A stretch of 62,000 nucleotides of DNA, taken from contig NC_081413.1 in the NCBI RefSeq assembly GCF_030272615.1, positions 329,060,802-329,122,801 of the forward strand. Direction: 5' to 3'. Both the position numbers and the translations under genes were made by a program. Positions 44,341-56,385 of the stretch are shown here, one piece after another. The stretch's first letter is position 1, and each line of letters starts with the position of its first letter. The notes below the pieces were generated by a model, which was not told the origin of the DNA, searched no databases, and saw only the letters and a program-made list of their open reading frames with translations. Origin of the DNA: Cryptomeria japonica (taxonomy: Eukaryota; Streptophyta; Pinopsida; Cupressales; Cupressaceae).

Positions 44341-45661
44341 TGGAAAATTTGATCAGAAAAGAGAGGAAGGAATATTTCTTGGTTATTCCTCTAGGAGTAA
44401 AGCATTTAAATGTATGATCAAATCATCTAACAAAATAGTGGAAAGTGCAAATGTGAAAATTGATGAATTTACAGAAAGGAATGATGAAGGAAACTCCAAA
44501 GATCCAGAAGATTATGAAGGGTTTGTATATGTACAATCGAGAAGTCTAACCGAGAAAGCCAATGAAGAAAATACTCAATTATTGAGTGATGAAGAAGATC
44601 ATACAGAGCCTACGGAGCCTATATTAGCAAAATATGTCAGAAGAAATCACAAATCAAGTCAGATTATAGGAGATAAGGATGCTCTAGTGATGACAAGGAA
44701 CAAATTGAGACATAACACATGTCTGATATCTGAGTTTGAATCGAGGATAGTAAAAGAGGCATTAAGAAATGATGATTGGGTGAATGCTATGATAGAAGAG
44801 ATTGAACAAATCAAGAAAAATGAAACATGGACACTGGTCCCAAGACCAAAAGAGAAAAATATAATCAGTACAAAGTGGATTTTTAGAAATAAGCTAAACA
44901 AAAAAGGTGAGGTCATTCGGAATAAAGCAAGACTAGTTTGCAAAGGTTATGGTCAAGAAGAAGGAATAGACTATGGTGAGACTTTTTCACCTATGGCAAG
45001 ACTTGAGGGAGTGAGAACATTGTTGGCATATGCTGCTTTCAAAAATTTCAAGGTATATCAAATGGATGTTAAATTTGCATTTTTGAATGGTATACTAGAA
45101 GAAGAAGTTTATATTGAATAGTCTGAAGGATTTATTGAAGAGAAGAATAAAGATCAGGTATGTAAGTTGAACAAAGCTTTATATGTCCTAAAGCAAGCAC
45201 CTAGAGAATGGTATGAAAGGTTGCACTCTTACTTAATCAAGATTGGATTTATAAGGACTAGTGAAAACAACAACACGTATATGAAGAATGATGAGGATAA
45301 TGGAATACTGATTTCAGCCATATTTGTTGATGATATTATTTTTTGTGGAAATGATTCTTTGTGCAAGAACTTTGGAAATATTGATGACAGGAAAAGCACA
45401 AGTGGTGGAGCTTTCTTTTTGGGAGAAAGACTAGTGAGTTGGCTTAGCCAGAAACAAGGATGCATTTCACAGTCAACAGTTGAAGCTGAATATGTCGCTA
45501 CAGCATTGAATTGTACCAATATAGCATGGATCAAACAACTGTTGGAAGGTATGAATGAGATAGTTACCGAGCCAGTAACTATATTTTGTGATAATACAAG
45601 TGCTATTAACATTTCAAAGAATCTGATGATGCACTCTAAGACAAAGCATATCTCTATATAG
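44324..45661 (+). CDS. pol: Copia reverse transcriptase fused to RNase H across an internal deletion
   Basis: The frame is open except for TAG 45119-45121, and ends at TAG 45659-45661; coding resemblance continues to about 45820. Reverse transcriptase blocks are [57 protein letters not shown] and [10 protein letters not shown]. Right after LCKNF the sequence jumps to [21 protein letters not shown], the middle of the copia RNase H. Compared with the usual family layout about 190 residues are missing, yet the frame is kept. RNase H ends with [16 protein letters not shown] and HSKTKHI. Confidence 0.87.
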
Positions 45662-46193
45662 TATCATTATCTAAGAGAAGAAGTTCAAGAAAAGAAAGTT
45701 GTGCTGGAATATGTTAGCACAAAGGAACAATTAGTAGACATCTTCACAAAGCCACTGCCAAGGGACAATTTTGAGTATCTCAGAAGTAAGTTAGGGGTCC
45801 TACCCCTATCTAGTACTCACTGACAGATTTTGGTGAAAGCATCAATTCTATGACTCTATAGAATACTATTTGTGAGTTGATGCTGATTTACACACTTTAG
45901 AATGTTGTCTAAAGTTGTGTAGGAAACAGTGAATGAAGACAAGATGCTCTGGCCGAGACTAAGATGATACATTTGTATATGCTTTAACAACAAGGAAATT
46001 ACTTCACAGGGGAAGTAATCATGGATTAGTTTTTACTTTTGGCATTGTTGTCAAAGGGGGAGAAGACTAATGACAAGGGGAGAAGATCACAGGAGAAGTT
46101 TACAACTCAAGGATAACAGGAGAAGAATAACAACAGTCCGAATCAATTGGAATAAATCAAGTTGGTATTGCCATCAATGCCAAAGGGGGAGAT

Positions 46194-47705
46194 TGTTGGC
46201 ATTACATTAAGTTTGTTGGTATGATGATATTGAGAAGGTTGTTGGAGATTGATGATATAATTGATAAAGGATGATTACTATCTTAATAATATTATTCTGT
46301 CATTGATATCAAGCAATTGATTTTCTGATTCAGTATGATGTTGCCATATCTTAAAGAGTATGTTTTGATGAGTATAAAGATGTCGATAAGTGACACAGAA
46401 AGAATGTGAAAATGAAGGGGAGTAATAAGTTATTCAATGGGCAACTATTACCGAGTTAGACAGTGATGAGATTATGTTATTTTAATTGTTTTGATATCCT
46501 ATATATGTGTATTCGAAGACTGGACAAGAAGGAGAAAAGATTTCATGTAATAAAATGAGTAAAGGTTTGATATTGTTCTATTTTACTGAGCAAGGAGCTA
46601 GTCGGTAAACACCAAGGTTATCAGTGTCGGTTAAAGAAGAAAGAAGTTACCGAGTAAAGTTCAGTATTTACCGAGTATCAACCGAACAGTAACAGAATGC
46701 ATTGGATGAATAAATACATTATTAAATGAAGGATGCCAATGAGCTGGAGATTTATAGAAGATTGGAATGTCGTGCAAGAAGTTTATTAAGGATCAACAAT
46801 AATGAAAATTCAAGAGTTAGATCTACAACATAGATTGAACGGTCATAACCGAGCACAAGTACCAAGGAAGGGATACAAGTTTCAAGGCAAGATAAAACAT
46901 TTTTCAGTTTGAAGGATTCAATGAACCTAGTCAAGTTTGAAGATCTGATGGCTAAGATTAATCATGGGAAATGTGATTAAGGAGATTAAGCGATTAGAAA
47001 TTGTTTATAAATAAGGAAAAGATGATGAACTGAAGGTGGGCAAATAGAAGAGCAGTGATACTACAGAGGTGATTATCGAGTACAAAAGATTGAAGATCTG
47101 ACTGAAGAACAGAGTGAGAAGCCCAACAAGGAGGAAGATAAGCCTTATGACAAGATTATTTTGAGCACATATAGTCTGCTTTAACATTTTAGATGTGAAG
47201 TTGTAGATATATTTTATTACTGTTATTTATTTTTGTAAGTGACAGGAAATCTCTTAACCGAGTGAACCTAACAGTCTTATTTGTAAATCCTCTAGCAAGG
47301 TAACATTCTGAATGAGTGTTTGAAATCCTTTGATAAGGTCACTTCTAACAAAGTGCAAGATTCTAATAGATCCAAGGGAAATCCCTTGACCAGGTCACAT
47401 CTAGCATTGTGTTTATGTAATCTTTAATAGGATTGGCTTTTAACCGAGCATATTCTAGAAGAGTATATTTTCTTAGTGGGTCCAAAATCCCACAGTGGTT
47501 TTTCCCTATTTGGGTTTCCACGTTAAATCTGGTGTTAAATGTGTTTTGATGTTTCAAGTTTATCTGTTTATGAGTTTGAATGATTTATAGTCATAGTTGC
47601 ATATAAAGTAAGTTCTACCGAGGTTGAATCTGAAGAATATATATATATATATATATATAGAATTGTAAGTTTATCTGACTCACCCCCCCTCTCATCTAAC
47701 TAACA
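46194..47705 (+). repeat. 3' LTR of the copia element
   Basis: It runs from TGTTGGCATTACATTAAG to CTAACTAACA. It contains an expanded TA run at about 47639-47660 that is only about 9 bases long in the 5' LTR. Confidence 0.9.
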
Positions 47706-47707
47706 AT

Positions 47708-47992
47708 TTATCTAGATTCTTTAACAAATTTTGAACATAATTTATCTAGATTATTTAGCAAATCATGATAATTAGCAAATTGGATGGGTGAATTAGTATT
47801 AAAGAAAGCCATTGGTTGGGGTGGAGGTGGTAATTGCACTAGATTAACTAGATTTATATGATTTTGATGTAAAATCCTATTGTATGAACCCAAAACAAGA
47901 CCAACGGAGTTATCCCTAGGCTTGTGATAAATTCTCCTATCAGGTAATTCAACAAATTGAAATCTTGGTTCACAAGATCTAGACCTAGTCAC
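47708..47992 (-). pseudogene. gag: Gag N-terminal fragment of the reverse Ty3 element
   Basis: The 94-codon minus frame includes RRIYHKPRDNSVGLVLG and SPIQFANYHDLLNNLDKLCSKF. The last part is repeated at the copia left border (40570-40505), where it leads on into the gag fragment at 40412-39768. Near 48050-48065 the minus strand reads ATCAACA then AATTATGGCACTAGAAGG, which could be an LTR end and primer site; this is weak. Confidence 0.5.
47729..47794. repeat. Right copy of the 66-bp duplication flanking the copia element
   Basis: It matches 40505-40570. A further partial copy (ATTTATCTAGATTCTTTAACAA) lies directly against the LTR at 47706-47727. Confidence 0.75.
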
Positions 47993-48065
47993 TCTCCTAT
48001 ACTCCAGCTTATGGATTCTAGTAGAACTAAACTCTAGGCCCTCCTTCTAGTGCCATAATTTGTTG

Positions 48066-48960
48066 ATATGGATTTTGAGTTTAATTCAACTTGATAAACT
48101 CTCACTTCAAATTGAGTTTACTTACTTGGAGGATTAATAAAAATTTTAATCTCTAGGCTCGGTACATCAATGTTTGACCTTGTGGTGTTTACTTAGCACT
48201 CATGCATCAACTTTTATTACAAAGGAATTCTTGGTGATTCACTATAATTCACAAACAATTTTTAAATCCTAGAGCATCCGTTCTTTGAATTACTCAACCA
48301 AACTGTATTTCTTCATGAAATGAAAGAAAAAGAAAAGATATGAAGGTTAAAATAAATTCCTATCTATTGTCCAGCCTCACAATTAAATGCTTCTTTTGAA
48401 GCAATTGAAATGAAAAATAAAATATTTTACAAATAACTAGAACAATCTTACAACTATTTGTAAAACTGTGCAATCTTTTAAAGTAAATTGACATCGATGA
48501 AGAAAATTGCATAACACACCAGAAATTGCCTTATGTATTTTCTTGCTAATAACAATATCTAGAGTCTGATATATTTTAGAAACTGACCTTCAACTTCACC
48601 AATTAATTACTTGCAAAGAAAAACATCAATTGCAACAACTGTAACACATACAAATAAAAAACAAAACTTCAGGAAATATTTCTAATCTCACTCAAGTCTA
48701 CAATTCCCAAACTTAACAAAATGTGAGAACTTAAGGTCAATTTATAGGGACAACTAAGAATAGGTAAAAAATGCCAGCTTGCATACATAAGATGAAGTTT
48801 ATAATATTTAAATGCTTTGACCAGGTCAATCCTCTCCCTTTTGTTTTCTAGGCTCATTGGTCTTTTACTCCTATAGAAAATATGCCTCGTAAGAAGCTAT
48901 GACACAAAATATGTCAACTTTCTCACACCCTTCAACTGTGGAACAATTTAGTTTCTGAAC
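48066..48960. other. Region without a supported gene, possible LTR of the reverse Ty3 element
   Basis: It is AT-rich, with only short frames lacking domains. By position it could be the 5' LTR of the reverse Ty3 element, but no second copy is visible to confirm it. Confidence 0.3.
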
Positions 48961-51165
48961 TTAGAAATTATGTTGCAATTGACCAATATCCTGCTCCACT
49001 GGACTGATATTCCTTTCATACTCTTGAACCACTAATTGCATTTGTGCAACATCCCTTAAAATCTGTGGACTATTATATTTTCTTGAGTCGGATAATGTTT
49101 GTTTCCAATAACTCTCAAATTCTGATAGTATCCCCACATATCCTAGACTCACTGCATTTTCAATTAGTCGATCCATAAAAAATTCTATATGTGTACCATT
49201 TTGTCCCATAGATTCGATAGCATTTATCATTGTACTTTGCAGCTTACTCCTACACTTGTTTAGTCTATTTGATTACCACTCATTCAAAACCTTCCAGATT
49301 CTATTTTATCTATCTGCTCTAACTTTAATATTTCCCGCTCTATCAATTAATTAGCAATTTTTTCTTCCATTTCATCCACTCTCTTGGATTCCATTTAAAT
49401 ATGTTCCAACAACTCTCTGCACCTGCCTTGAGTTCTGATTATTCTTTTATCAACTATGTCCATGCAAGATACCTTGACACCTCCTTATGCAATGTAGCCT
49501 TGGCCTACATCAAAACCTCATCAATCTATTCATCTACTATGTTTGGTTTGTGTTTCATAATGACCATTGCATCTGCCTCGCCCTTGGACATCAACACTGG
49601 ATGTTGCGGTATTGCTTGTGGGCCTGATCCTAGTTGAATGATTCCCCTAATGAATTGGATCATTTTTTCTATCTAATTCTTCTGCTCCTTTAATTTCTTT
49701 TGATCCCTACACAACCTGCCCTCCATTATTGTCACACCTTCCTTAGTTATTCCGGCACCTTCAAATCTGGAGGGCCTACCTAGCTGGATTGTTGTGATAT
49801 GATAATCCAGTGTAGTCACTTCCTAAGCATCTTTACAGTTCTTGGATCTATAATGTGCAACTCCTGTTAACCCTCCACATTCTTTCAGGTAGCATATCTG
49901 ATTTTGGGTATCCTTCCATTCTTTACACTAGGAGCATTGTCCAACAAACTATTAGAGTCTAATGGCACCACCTCTACATTTTCCCTGGATGGTGTTTGTT
50001 GTTGTAGCCATTCAAATATATTATCGCTTCCTGCTCCGACGAAGAGATTCATTTTCTGTAGAGTTTCTCTCTTTTCTCCGAGTTCTTGTTTCTCCAATTC
50101 TAATTAAAATTCATCTCCACATTATGCTCGAGATTTTTCTTTTCACTGTTTTCTTTCTCCTTTTCAAATTTTTCTGCATCCTTGGTTGAACTCTCTACAT
50201 CAACATTTTGCACAACATTAGTAATTTCTGATGAAACATTCTGCTATGGAGCAACTTCACTTATCTCATTCTCTCCTTCATTTATCCTTTCGTTGTCTAG
50301 CTCTCCTTATTGTTCCTTTTGGGTATCGTGCTCCTCTTCCATGTTCAAAACTTGTTTTACACCTGCAGATATGGGTCTTCCTCCTCCAATTTGCTCTTGA
50401 TCTAACAGAGCATTTCTTGATTTCAACATAATTTTGATCTCTTCTTCCTTTATAAGTTCTTCATCTTTGGATTCCACCAATTATCTGTGATCTATATTTA
50501 TAAATTCTGCCCCTGCATTCCAGCTTGCAGTCTCCTTTTGTGTAGCCAGCTCTAAAGATTTTCCCTTTTCCAACCTTGAATGCATAGTTCCTAAATTCCC
50601 TATAGTAAAATTTTCCACTACTTAACGCACTTCCTAGTACATCTGGATCCTTGCAGGGTCTTCTTCTAATAAGAGCATTGATCCTACTATATGGTTTAAG
50701 GAATTATTCATAGATGGGGGTGAAGTGAAATTTTGTGTTGCTAATTAAGAGATGACTATGGGTATAGCCCGAAGCACTTGTGTCATTTGTCCTTCCTCCT
50801 ATTGGGATCTAATGGGTTATGAGATCGAAGCTTCCACATTTCTATTTCTCCTATCCTGAGGTTCTGCAAGCTTATTCCTAGCCAACTAGTTTAAGTCTAT
50901 GTCTGTTGTCACAACCTCAAATCCTCTCATGTAGACTTCAAGGTCCCCTGCATCACCTCCAAGTCTACTACCTTAGTCATATCAATGCTCCTTTTATGTA
51001 CCAAAAATTCATCATATCTAATGTCTTCCTTCTCTTTCCTCTTCCTCTTCTTAAAGGTAATCTTTTGCCCCTACTTCCGTAGTTTAGACTTATATGAACT
51101 TCTATCCAATTTTGGGTAGCCATTAGAATAGGTTGTTTTAGCACATCTACATGGAAGCCCACTCC
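48961..51165 (-). pseudogene. Eroded reverse-strand coding region of unknown family
   Basis: Several minus-strand frames read like protein between stops: 51162-50977 (HVDVLKQPILMATQNWIEVH and a basic RRGRGKRRK tract), 50097-49885 (NLFVGAGSDNIFEWLQQQ) and 49230-48961 (IESMGQNGTHIEFFMDRL). Between them an acidic Glu/Lys-rich stretch with many stops is visible. I do not recognise a domain. It may be the gag-like or accessory frame of an old retroelement. The low-complexity leader at 51600-51870 lies just upstream of it. Confidence 0.3.
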
Positions 51166-51599
51166 CCCTAACCATGTTCCAAGACCTTAGGGTAATCACA
51201 TACATAGAGATAACGAGGAGGCTCATACAAATATACTCCACAAATAACATCCATACAAAGATACACGTAGATATGCAAATCCATTCAATAGCTAAAAGAC
51301 ATAATTCCAATACATAAATAACCAAGAGCCTCAACAAATAATCAAAATCAGGAGCAAGGCACATATCCTCTTGCTTAGCCATAATCATACAATCCTCTAC
51401 AACAAGGTACACATCATCTCATTGGAGCCATATCAATACATTCCTCCACAACAAGGTATAAACCATCTTGCTAGAGATGTAAACATAATCAAATATCCAA
51501 TTTGAACACTAAATCCACTCAGAAAATCATAAAGATATTGAATATAGCCTCTGGTACAACAAACAAATCGAGAAACTCAACACAGAAGGTCAAAATGAC

Positions 51600-51870
51600 C
51601 AGAACACAAAAGGTAGGGCATATTAGCACTTTTGCAAAATAGTACAACACATTCACCAAATACTTTAGCATATATATTCACCCTGATAGTGCATTTGAGA
51701 CACAAAATAACGCATATAGATAATTTTGCACAACATTCACCTAATTTGACAGTGCGTTTATATATTTTTGCAATGCATATGATGAATGTTGTAGTGCATA
51801 CACACAACAAGATATCACATTCATTGAATTAGCGCATATTCTATAAGGTTTAGCGCATTTGACAGTCTGA
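51600..51870 (-). repeat. Loose array of GCGCAT/TGCATTT words
   Basis: GCGCAT, GTGCATT and GCATAT words recur about every 20-25 bases, mixed with TTTGACAGT and ACATTCACC. It has the look of a decayed short-unit array, comparable in style to the repeats at 1215-1500. Confidence 0.35.
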
Positions 51871-51971
51871 CTCAAAAAATGAAAGTACAATTTCACGATA
51901 AGTCCATAAATACACCAAGTAAATAAATTGATGTGAAAACTAGCCCAATTTGTGTGCATTAAAATATAAAT

Positions 51972-52560
51972 CCAAAGGATGAAACAACTTAAGAAAATAA
52001 TTTAACTTAGAACTCAATATAAACTTTCCAAAATATTCACAGGAAAACAATCTCCATCAAATACAAAGAGTAAAACGATAGCCTTCTACAGGAAATAACA
52101 AGGTTTTTATCCAAAAGTAAGTTTGGTAGATGATAAATCCAAAGTGCACTAATCCACAACAAACTAGAAGGACTCCAATTACTCTAGGCATGCATCAACA
52201 GAGAACGGGGGTCTCCCGATAATCACAGGAAGTAAGATAAAAGTCACATGCAATAATATATCTGACCCAAAGGATGAAACAACTTAAGAAAATAATTTAA
52301 CTTAGAACTCAATATAAACTTTCCAAAATATTCACAGGAAAACAATCTCCATCAAATACAGAGAGTAAAACGATAGCCTTCTATAGGAAATAACAAGGTT
52401 TTTATCCAAATTTAAGTTTGGTAGATGATAAATCCAAAGTGCACTAGTCCACAACAAACCAGAAGGACTCCGATTACTCTAGGCATGCATCAACAGAGAA
52501 CGGGGGTCTCCCGATAATCACAGGAAGTAAGATAAAAATCACATGCAATAATATATCTGG
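51972..52560. repeat. Tandem duplication, two copies of 295 bp
   Basis: The copy at 51972-52266 and the copy at 52267-52560 both begin CCAAAGGATGAAACAAC and run collinearly to AATAATATATCTG. I count about nine differences by eye. Confidence 0.9.
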
Positions 52561-53286
52561 CAATATAGCTATATAATACAATATTCCCAAAGCTTAATAA
52601 ATAATTCTTACAAGCATTACAAACTCCCCATTCTCGTAGACAATCTTTTCATAGACACAATGGAAACAATCTTTTCAAAATCAAAGCAAAGAAGGTTAAA
52701 ACCTCCTACCTGGAATATTGAACTTATGACAAATGAATTCGGTGAAGAGAAAACTCAATCCAAAATCCAACCAAAACCAAAGACAAGCTTGAAACAATCA
52801 AAATCTTCAACAATACAGAAAATTCTCCACCAAGCCAACCATGACAAATACTCAGAAAACCAATAAATAAAATTTCATTAAAAAACTATGCAATATGTCT
52901 ACCAATCAAAATAATCGATAATATAATATTTCTTACCAACCATACCCAAATTCAAGGTAAGAAAATATAAAATAATATTATTTAACTTACCAAAATCTCT
53001 CAACCAATAATAAAACAGGGTAGGTAGGATAAATAATAATTTAATAATCCAAATGGGTAGAAAGAGATTAAATAATAAGAACAACCCAATAGTAAAAGAG
53101 GGCAAGTAGGTAAAATAAATAAATAAATAAATAAAAAGGGGTAAATAGTAAAAATAAACCAAATACCAATAAACAAACAAACAAATAAATTATAACCACA
53201 AATAAATATAAACACCCAATTAAATAAATAAATAAACAATTAAATAATATTATCTCACAAACACAACTCCCAAAAAGGCCAATCAT
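52561..53286. other. AT-rich region without a supported gene
   Basis: A short frame at 52660-52866 is Lys/Ser-rich with no domain. AAAT-type microsatellites lie at about 53115-53145 and 53220-53250. Confidence 0.4.
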
Positions 53287-53304
53287 AACAAGGGGTAAGT
53301 AAAT
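53287..53304. repeat. Left target duplication of a 1-kb retroposon
   Basis: AACAAGGGGTAAGTAAAT is identical to 54305-54322. Confidence 0.85.
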
Positions 53305-54304
53305 TAATGTCTTTGGGTTTGGTTTCCCCCTCAGTGGATTAATGTCTTTATTCTAGAGGTGGAGAAGTTTCTTACCTATTTAAGGCCTGTTGATTTGGGG
53401 TGGACCCTCTGTGCTTTCTCTTCTTATTCTCTGGCGGGGGTTTCTACTATTCATCTGGCCTATTTTTTTGGAACCCAGTTTATGGTGTTTTGCTCTCCTA
53501 TGGAGGTGGAGAGGCTGCTTGGAATTTGGGTTGTGAGGAAGCTGGCGGGATACATGATTTTCTCTCCTTCTTGGCCTATTGAGGTGGATTTTTCTGGCTG
53601 CTATTTGTGTTGTTGGTTGAGGGAGCCTGCCAAAACCCTCATCTTTTTTGGCAGTTGGTTGGGGGTGCTCGTTCTGCACCCTATATCCCAGATTGTACAT
53701 TCAGGATATGCTGCTATTATCTGGGTTCTGTCTAGTTGTGGAAACCTTGTAAAAACCACTTTGTTAGGTTGTGGGAGCCTTGTAAAACCTAATCTCATGG
53801 TTGAGGGAGCCTAGAAAAACCCTATGTTTTTTACTTTCAAGGACAAACTGGATGCTGATAGTTTTTAAGGGCCTAGTCTGGCCAGTGTTTGTTTTTGGTT
53901 AGGATCAAGGTTGGTTGGGTTGTCCGACGTGAAGATTTTGTTACAGGTTATGGGAGCCTGGTGAAACCCTTCTTGTTGGCTGAGGATGCCTGAAAAACCC
54001 TCGTTTTATGTTCTTTGAAGTCTTGTGTTTGTTTACTTCGACTATTTGTTATCACCAGCCTGGTTTGTAATCTTTAACTCTATTGTTTGGCTAGTGTTTG
54101 TCTATTGGTGGCTGCATTATTTATCTGTTTATTTTTTGTGCAGCTTTTGGGTTTTGGGATTTGGACGCCCGTAAGTCCAGAAGGTTTCAGGTCCTTTCAA
54201 AAACCCGTGGTTCGATGTTGTGTAGTCTAGTCCATTTTTCGATGGCAGCTCACTGATTGTTCTGGGTTTTGGGGCCCCATCAAAACCTATTTATCCTAAT
54301 AAAA
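53305..54304 (+). mobile_element. Poly(A)-tailed retroposon with 18-bp target duplication
   Basis: Exactly 1000 bases lie between two 18-bp repeats and end CCTAATAAAAAA. The composition (G/T-rich) differs sharply from the AT-rich flanks. A GGTTTT/AAAACC hairpin near the end matches that of the LINE at 25225. The frame at 53359-53814 has no recognisable domain. Best read as the 3' part of a 5'-truncated LINE or a non-autonomous relative. Six loose repeats of GGGAGCCTxGxxAAAACC occur inside. Confidence 0.75.
54265..54287 (+). other. 3' hairpin of the 1-kb retroposon
   Basis: GGTTTT (54265-54270) can pair with AAAACC (54282-54287) around an 11-base loop rich in G and C, 17 bases before the insert end. 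Confidence 0.6.
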
Positions 54305-54322
54305 AACAAGGGGTAAGTAAAT
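54305..54322. repeat. Right target duplication of the 1-kb retroposon
   Basis: AACAAGGGGTAAGTAAAT is identical to 53287-53304. The first two A may also belong to the poly(A) tail. Confidence 0.85.
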
Positions 54323-56385
54323 AAATAATAATAAATAAATAACCAATAAATAGATAAGCAGACAATAAACAAATAATTAAGTGTATTGATAAATATAAAT
54401 GTTCCAGCCAATATAAATTAAACTCAATACTATAAATATCTCCCACATACATATGAAATATAATAAATAAATAAATAATCTTTCATGCATAATGATAAAT
54501 GGCAAGTATTATGATCCACAAAATAACATTAATAAATAATAACCCTCAATAATTAAATTACACAATAATATCTAAATATTAATGTCATCCATTAATTAGA
54601 TTTAATATTAAATAAACTATATGAATCAATTAATTATTAATTAATAAATAATCACAACTTCCATAAGGCAACCTATCATAGGGTTGAACAACATACCACA
54701 TGACACTTGCAAGACGACTCAAGCCAAGACACTAAAATGACAAGGTATCAACTTAAGCCTAGAGTGTGTAGAAGGAACTCATGTCGCCTCCGATCAACTT
54801 GACATTGGGATAAAGACAAACTCAGACCTATGAGACCAAGTGGAGTCAATGTCTAGTACTTGGAAACCTGCATCCATCAATATCCATGAGACAACATATA
54901 CATTGCATATATCATAAATAATTAGACAAGTGAATAGAATCACAACATTATAGCATGCTCGCAATAAGTGATATGACATCGTCTCTATCACAAATACAAT
55001 AGTAAGACAATCACGACAATCACATCATCATCTCATCCAATATAATCATGAAGTGGTGTTAGCACTAACAAGATACCATAGTCACCATAAGGAATATAAA
55101 TTACATATATATAATAAGTGCATATAGATCACCAAATATAAGTCCATCCATCATAATAATCCAGAATGTATCACCATCCTCATAAATCATAATGTATCAT
55201 CTATCACTATGAAATGTCTAAGATAAATCATCATAGAAAATAAACATGAGCCTCGTGTCTTAACTAGTGAAATAACCATGAAGCTAATCATTCACCTATC
55301 TTCAATAATCAAACTAGAGCATAGAGTCAACATAGTCATCATAATGAACCCACCATTGTCAAGGAGAATATCAATATTAAGAATGAAACAAGAGGCATCA
55401 TAAACATGAACTAATCTAAAAGTGTTTATCACATCCTCTCATAAAAGATGAATCAGGGAGGGGAACTACACAGAATATTTTTACTACCATGCTTCTTAAT
55501 AACCATTATTCACATACGTTTAATTTTATAGTAAATCAAATTATGCATAGGCTATTTGCAAAATAAATGGTTACACAATATTTAAAGCCATAAATAAGAA
55601 TAGATCTCAAAGATTATATATAAAATAGTCAACTTAGATATTAAAAAAAGAATGCACACACAACATGCCTCAAGAATTAAGATCCACATACTAGAATATG
55701 CAATGAATGACATACACTTTCTCATTTTAATAACCAATTCTCATTTTCTAATTTTCAAGGTAAAACTAGAGAGCTAAGGAAATTTAACAACAAAAATCAT
55801 ATCTAACATTTCATCTTTGAACTTAAATCAAAATAAATACTTATGTAGTGGTAATGATTTGAATTTCAAATAGAAACAAACAAGAATATAAACTTCCTAT
55901 TCAAATCAAAGAAAAACCTCTAGATAGAGCTCAACAAGAGAGAATTAAACAAAGCATAACATAAACAATCAACTCAAATGTTACCATAACCTCCATTGTT
56001 GATTTATTTGCTCCAATGAGAAGATGGTATGTGAATGCTCCTTTTCTCTAAGATAGCCAATTTGACTACATGCATTTAGCTAAAGTGATGATGTTGGATT
56101 TGAAATGGATGAGGATACCCAAATTTATAGAATTTTGGATGGAAAAATGGATGACCAAAGATCTAATGGTGATATCAATGGTGGAGAATGATTGAGAGGA
56201 TTTCTCTAGGATATAGGAGGGAATGAAGGGATAAGATGGAGGTAGTTAGAATATGTATAGCTAGGATGAACTTACTAAATTTAAAATTAGTGGTTGTGAG
56301 GATGAGAAAGGTAAGGGACATGTGCATCAAAGAAGGCTAGATCTTGGCCTTGGTTGAGGGAATAGTGGAACCATAAGGACAAGTC
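54323..56385. other. AT-rich region without a supported gene
   Basis: TAAATAAATA words dominate to about 54650. The rest has only short frames with no domain. A minus-strand GTGTAGTTCCCCTCCC near 55450-55475 resembles the edge at 26200-26215. This may be an old LTR or LARD remnant. Confidence 0.35.

Larger units (their letters stand above)
40571..47705 (+). mobile_element. Copia-type LTR retrotransposon, full-length but inactive
   Basis: Two LTRs (40571-42044 and 46194-47705) differ at about 3% by eye plus one 28-bp indel. A tRNA-iMet primer site and a polypurine tract (CAAAGGGGGAGA, just before 46194) are present. The internal order gag, protease, integrase, reverse transcriptase, RNase H is that of Ty1/copia. 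Stops, frameshifts, a mutated integrase Asp and a deletion of the reverse transcriptase-RNase H junction make it defective. No 5-bp target duplication is seen (flanks TGAAT and ATTTA). Confidence 0.9.

Noticed and set aside
40566-47710. 5-bp target duplication of the copia element
   Set aside because: Flanking pentamers TGAAT and ATTTA do not match; only the longer duplication is supported.
53359-53814. 151-codon frame in the 1-kb retroposon
   Set aside because: Translation is hydrophobic and irregular with no LINE domain; probably chance in G/T-rich 3' sequence.
25275-55475. Calling the AT-rich segments at 25.3-26.2 kb and 54.3-55.5 kb two LTRs of one element
   Set aside because: Only edge words (GTAGTACCCCT / GTAGTTCCCCT and a GTACTTG box) agree; the sequences between are not alignable by eye.
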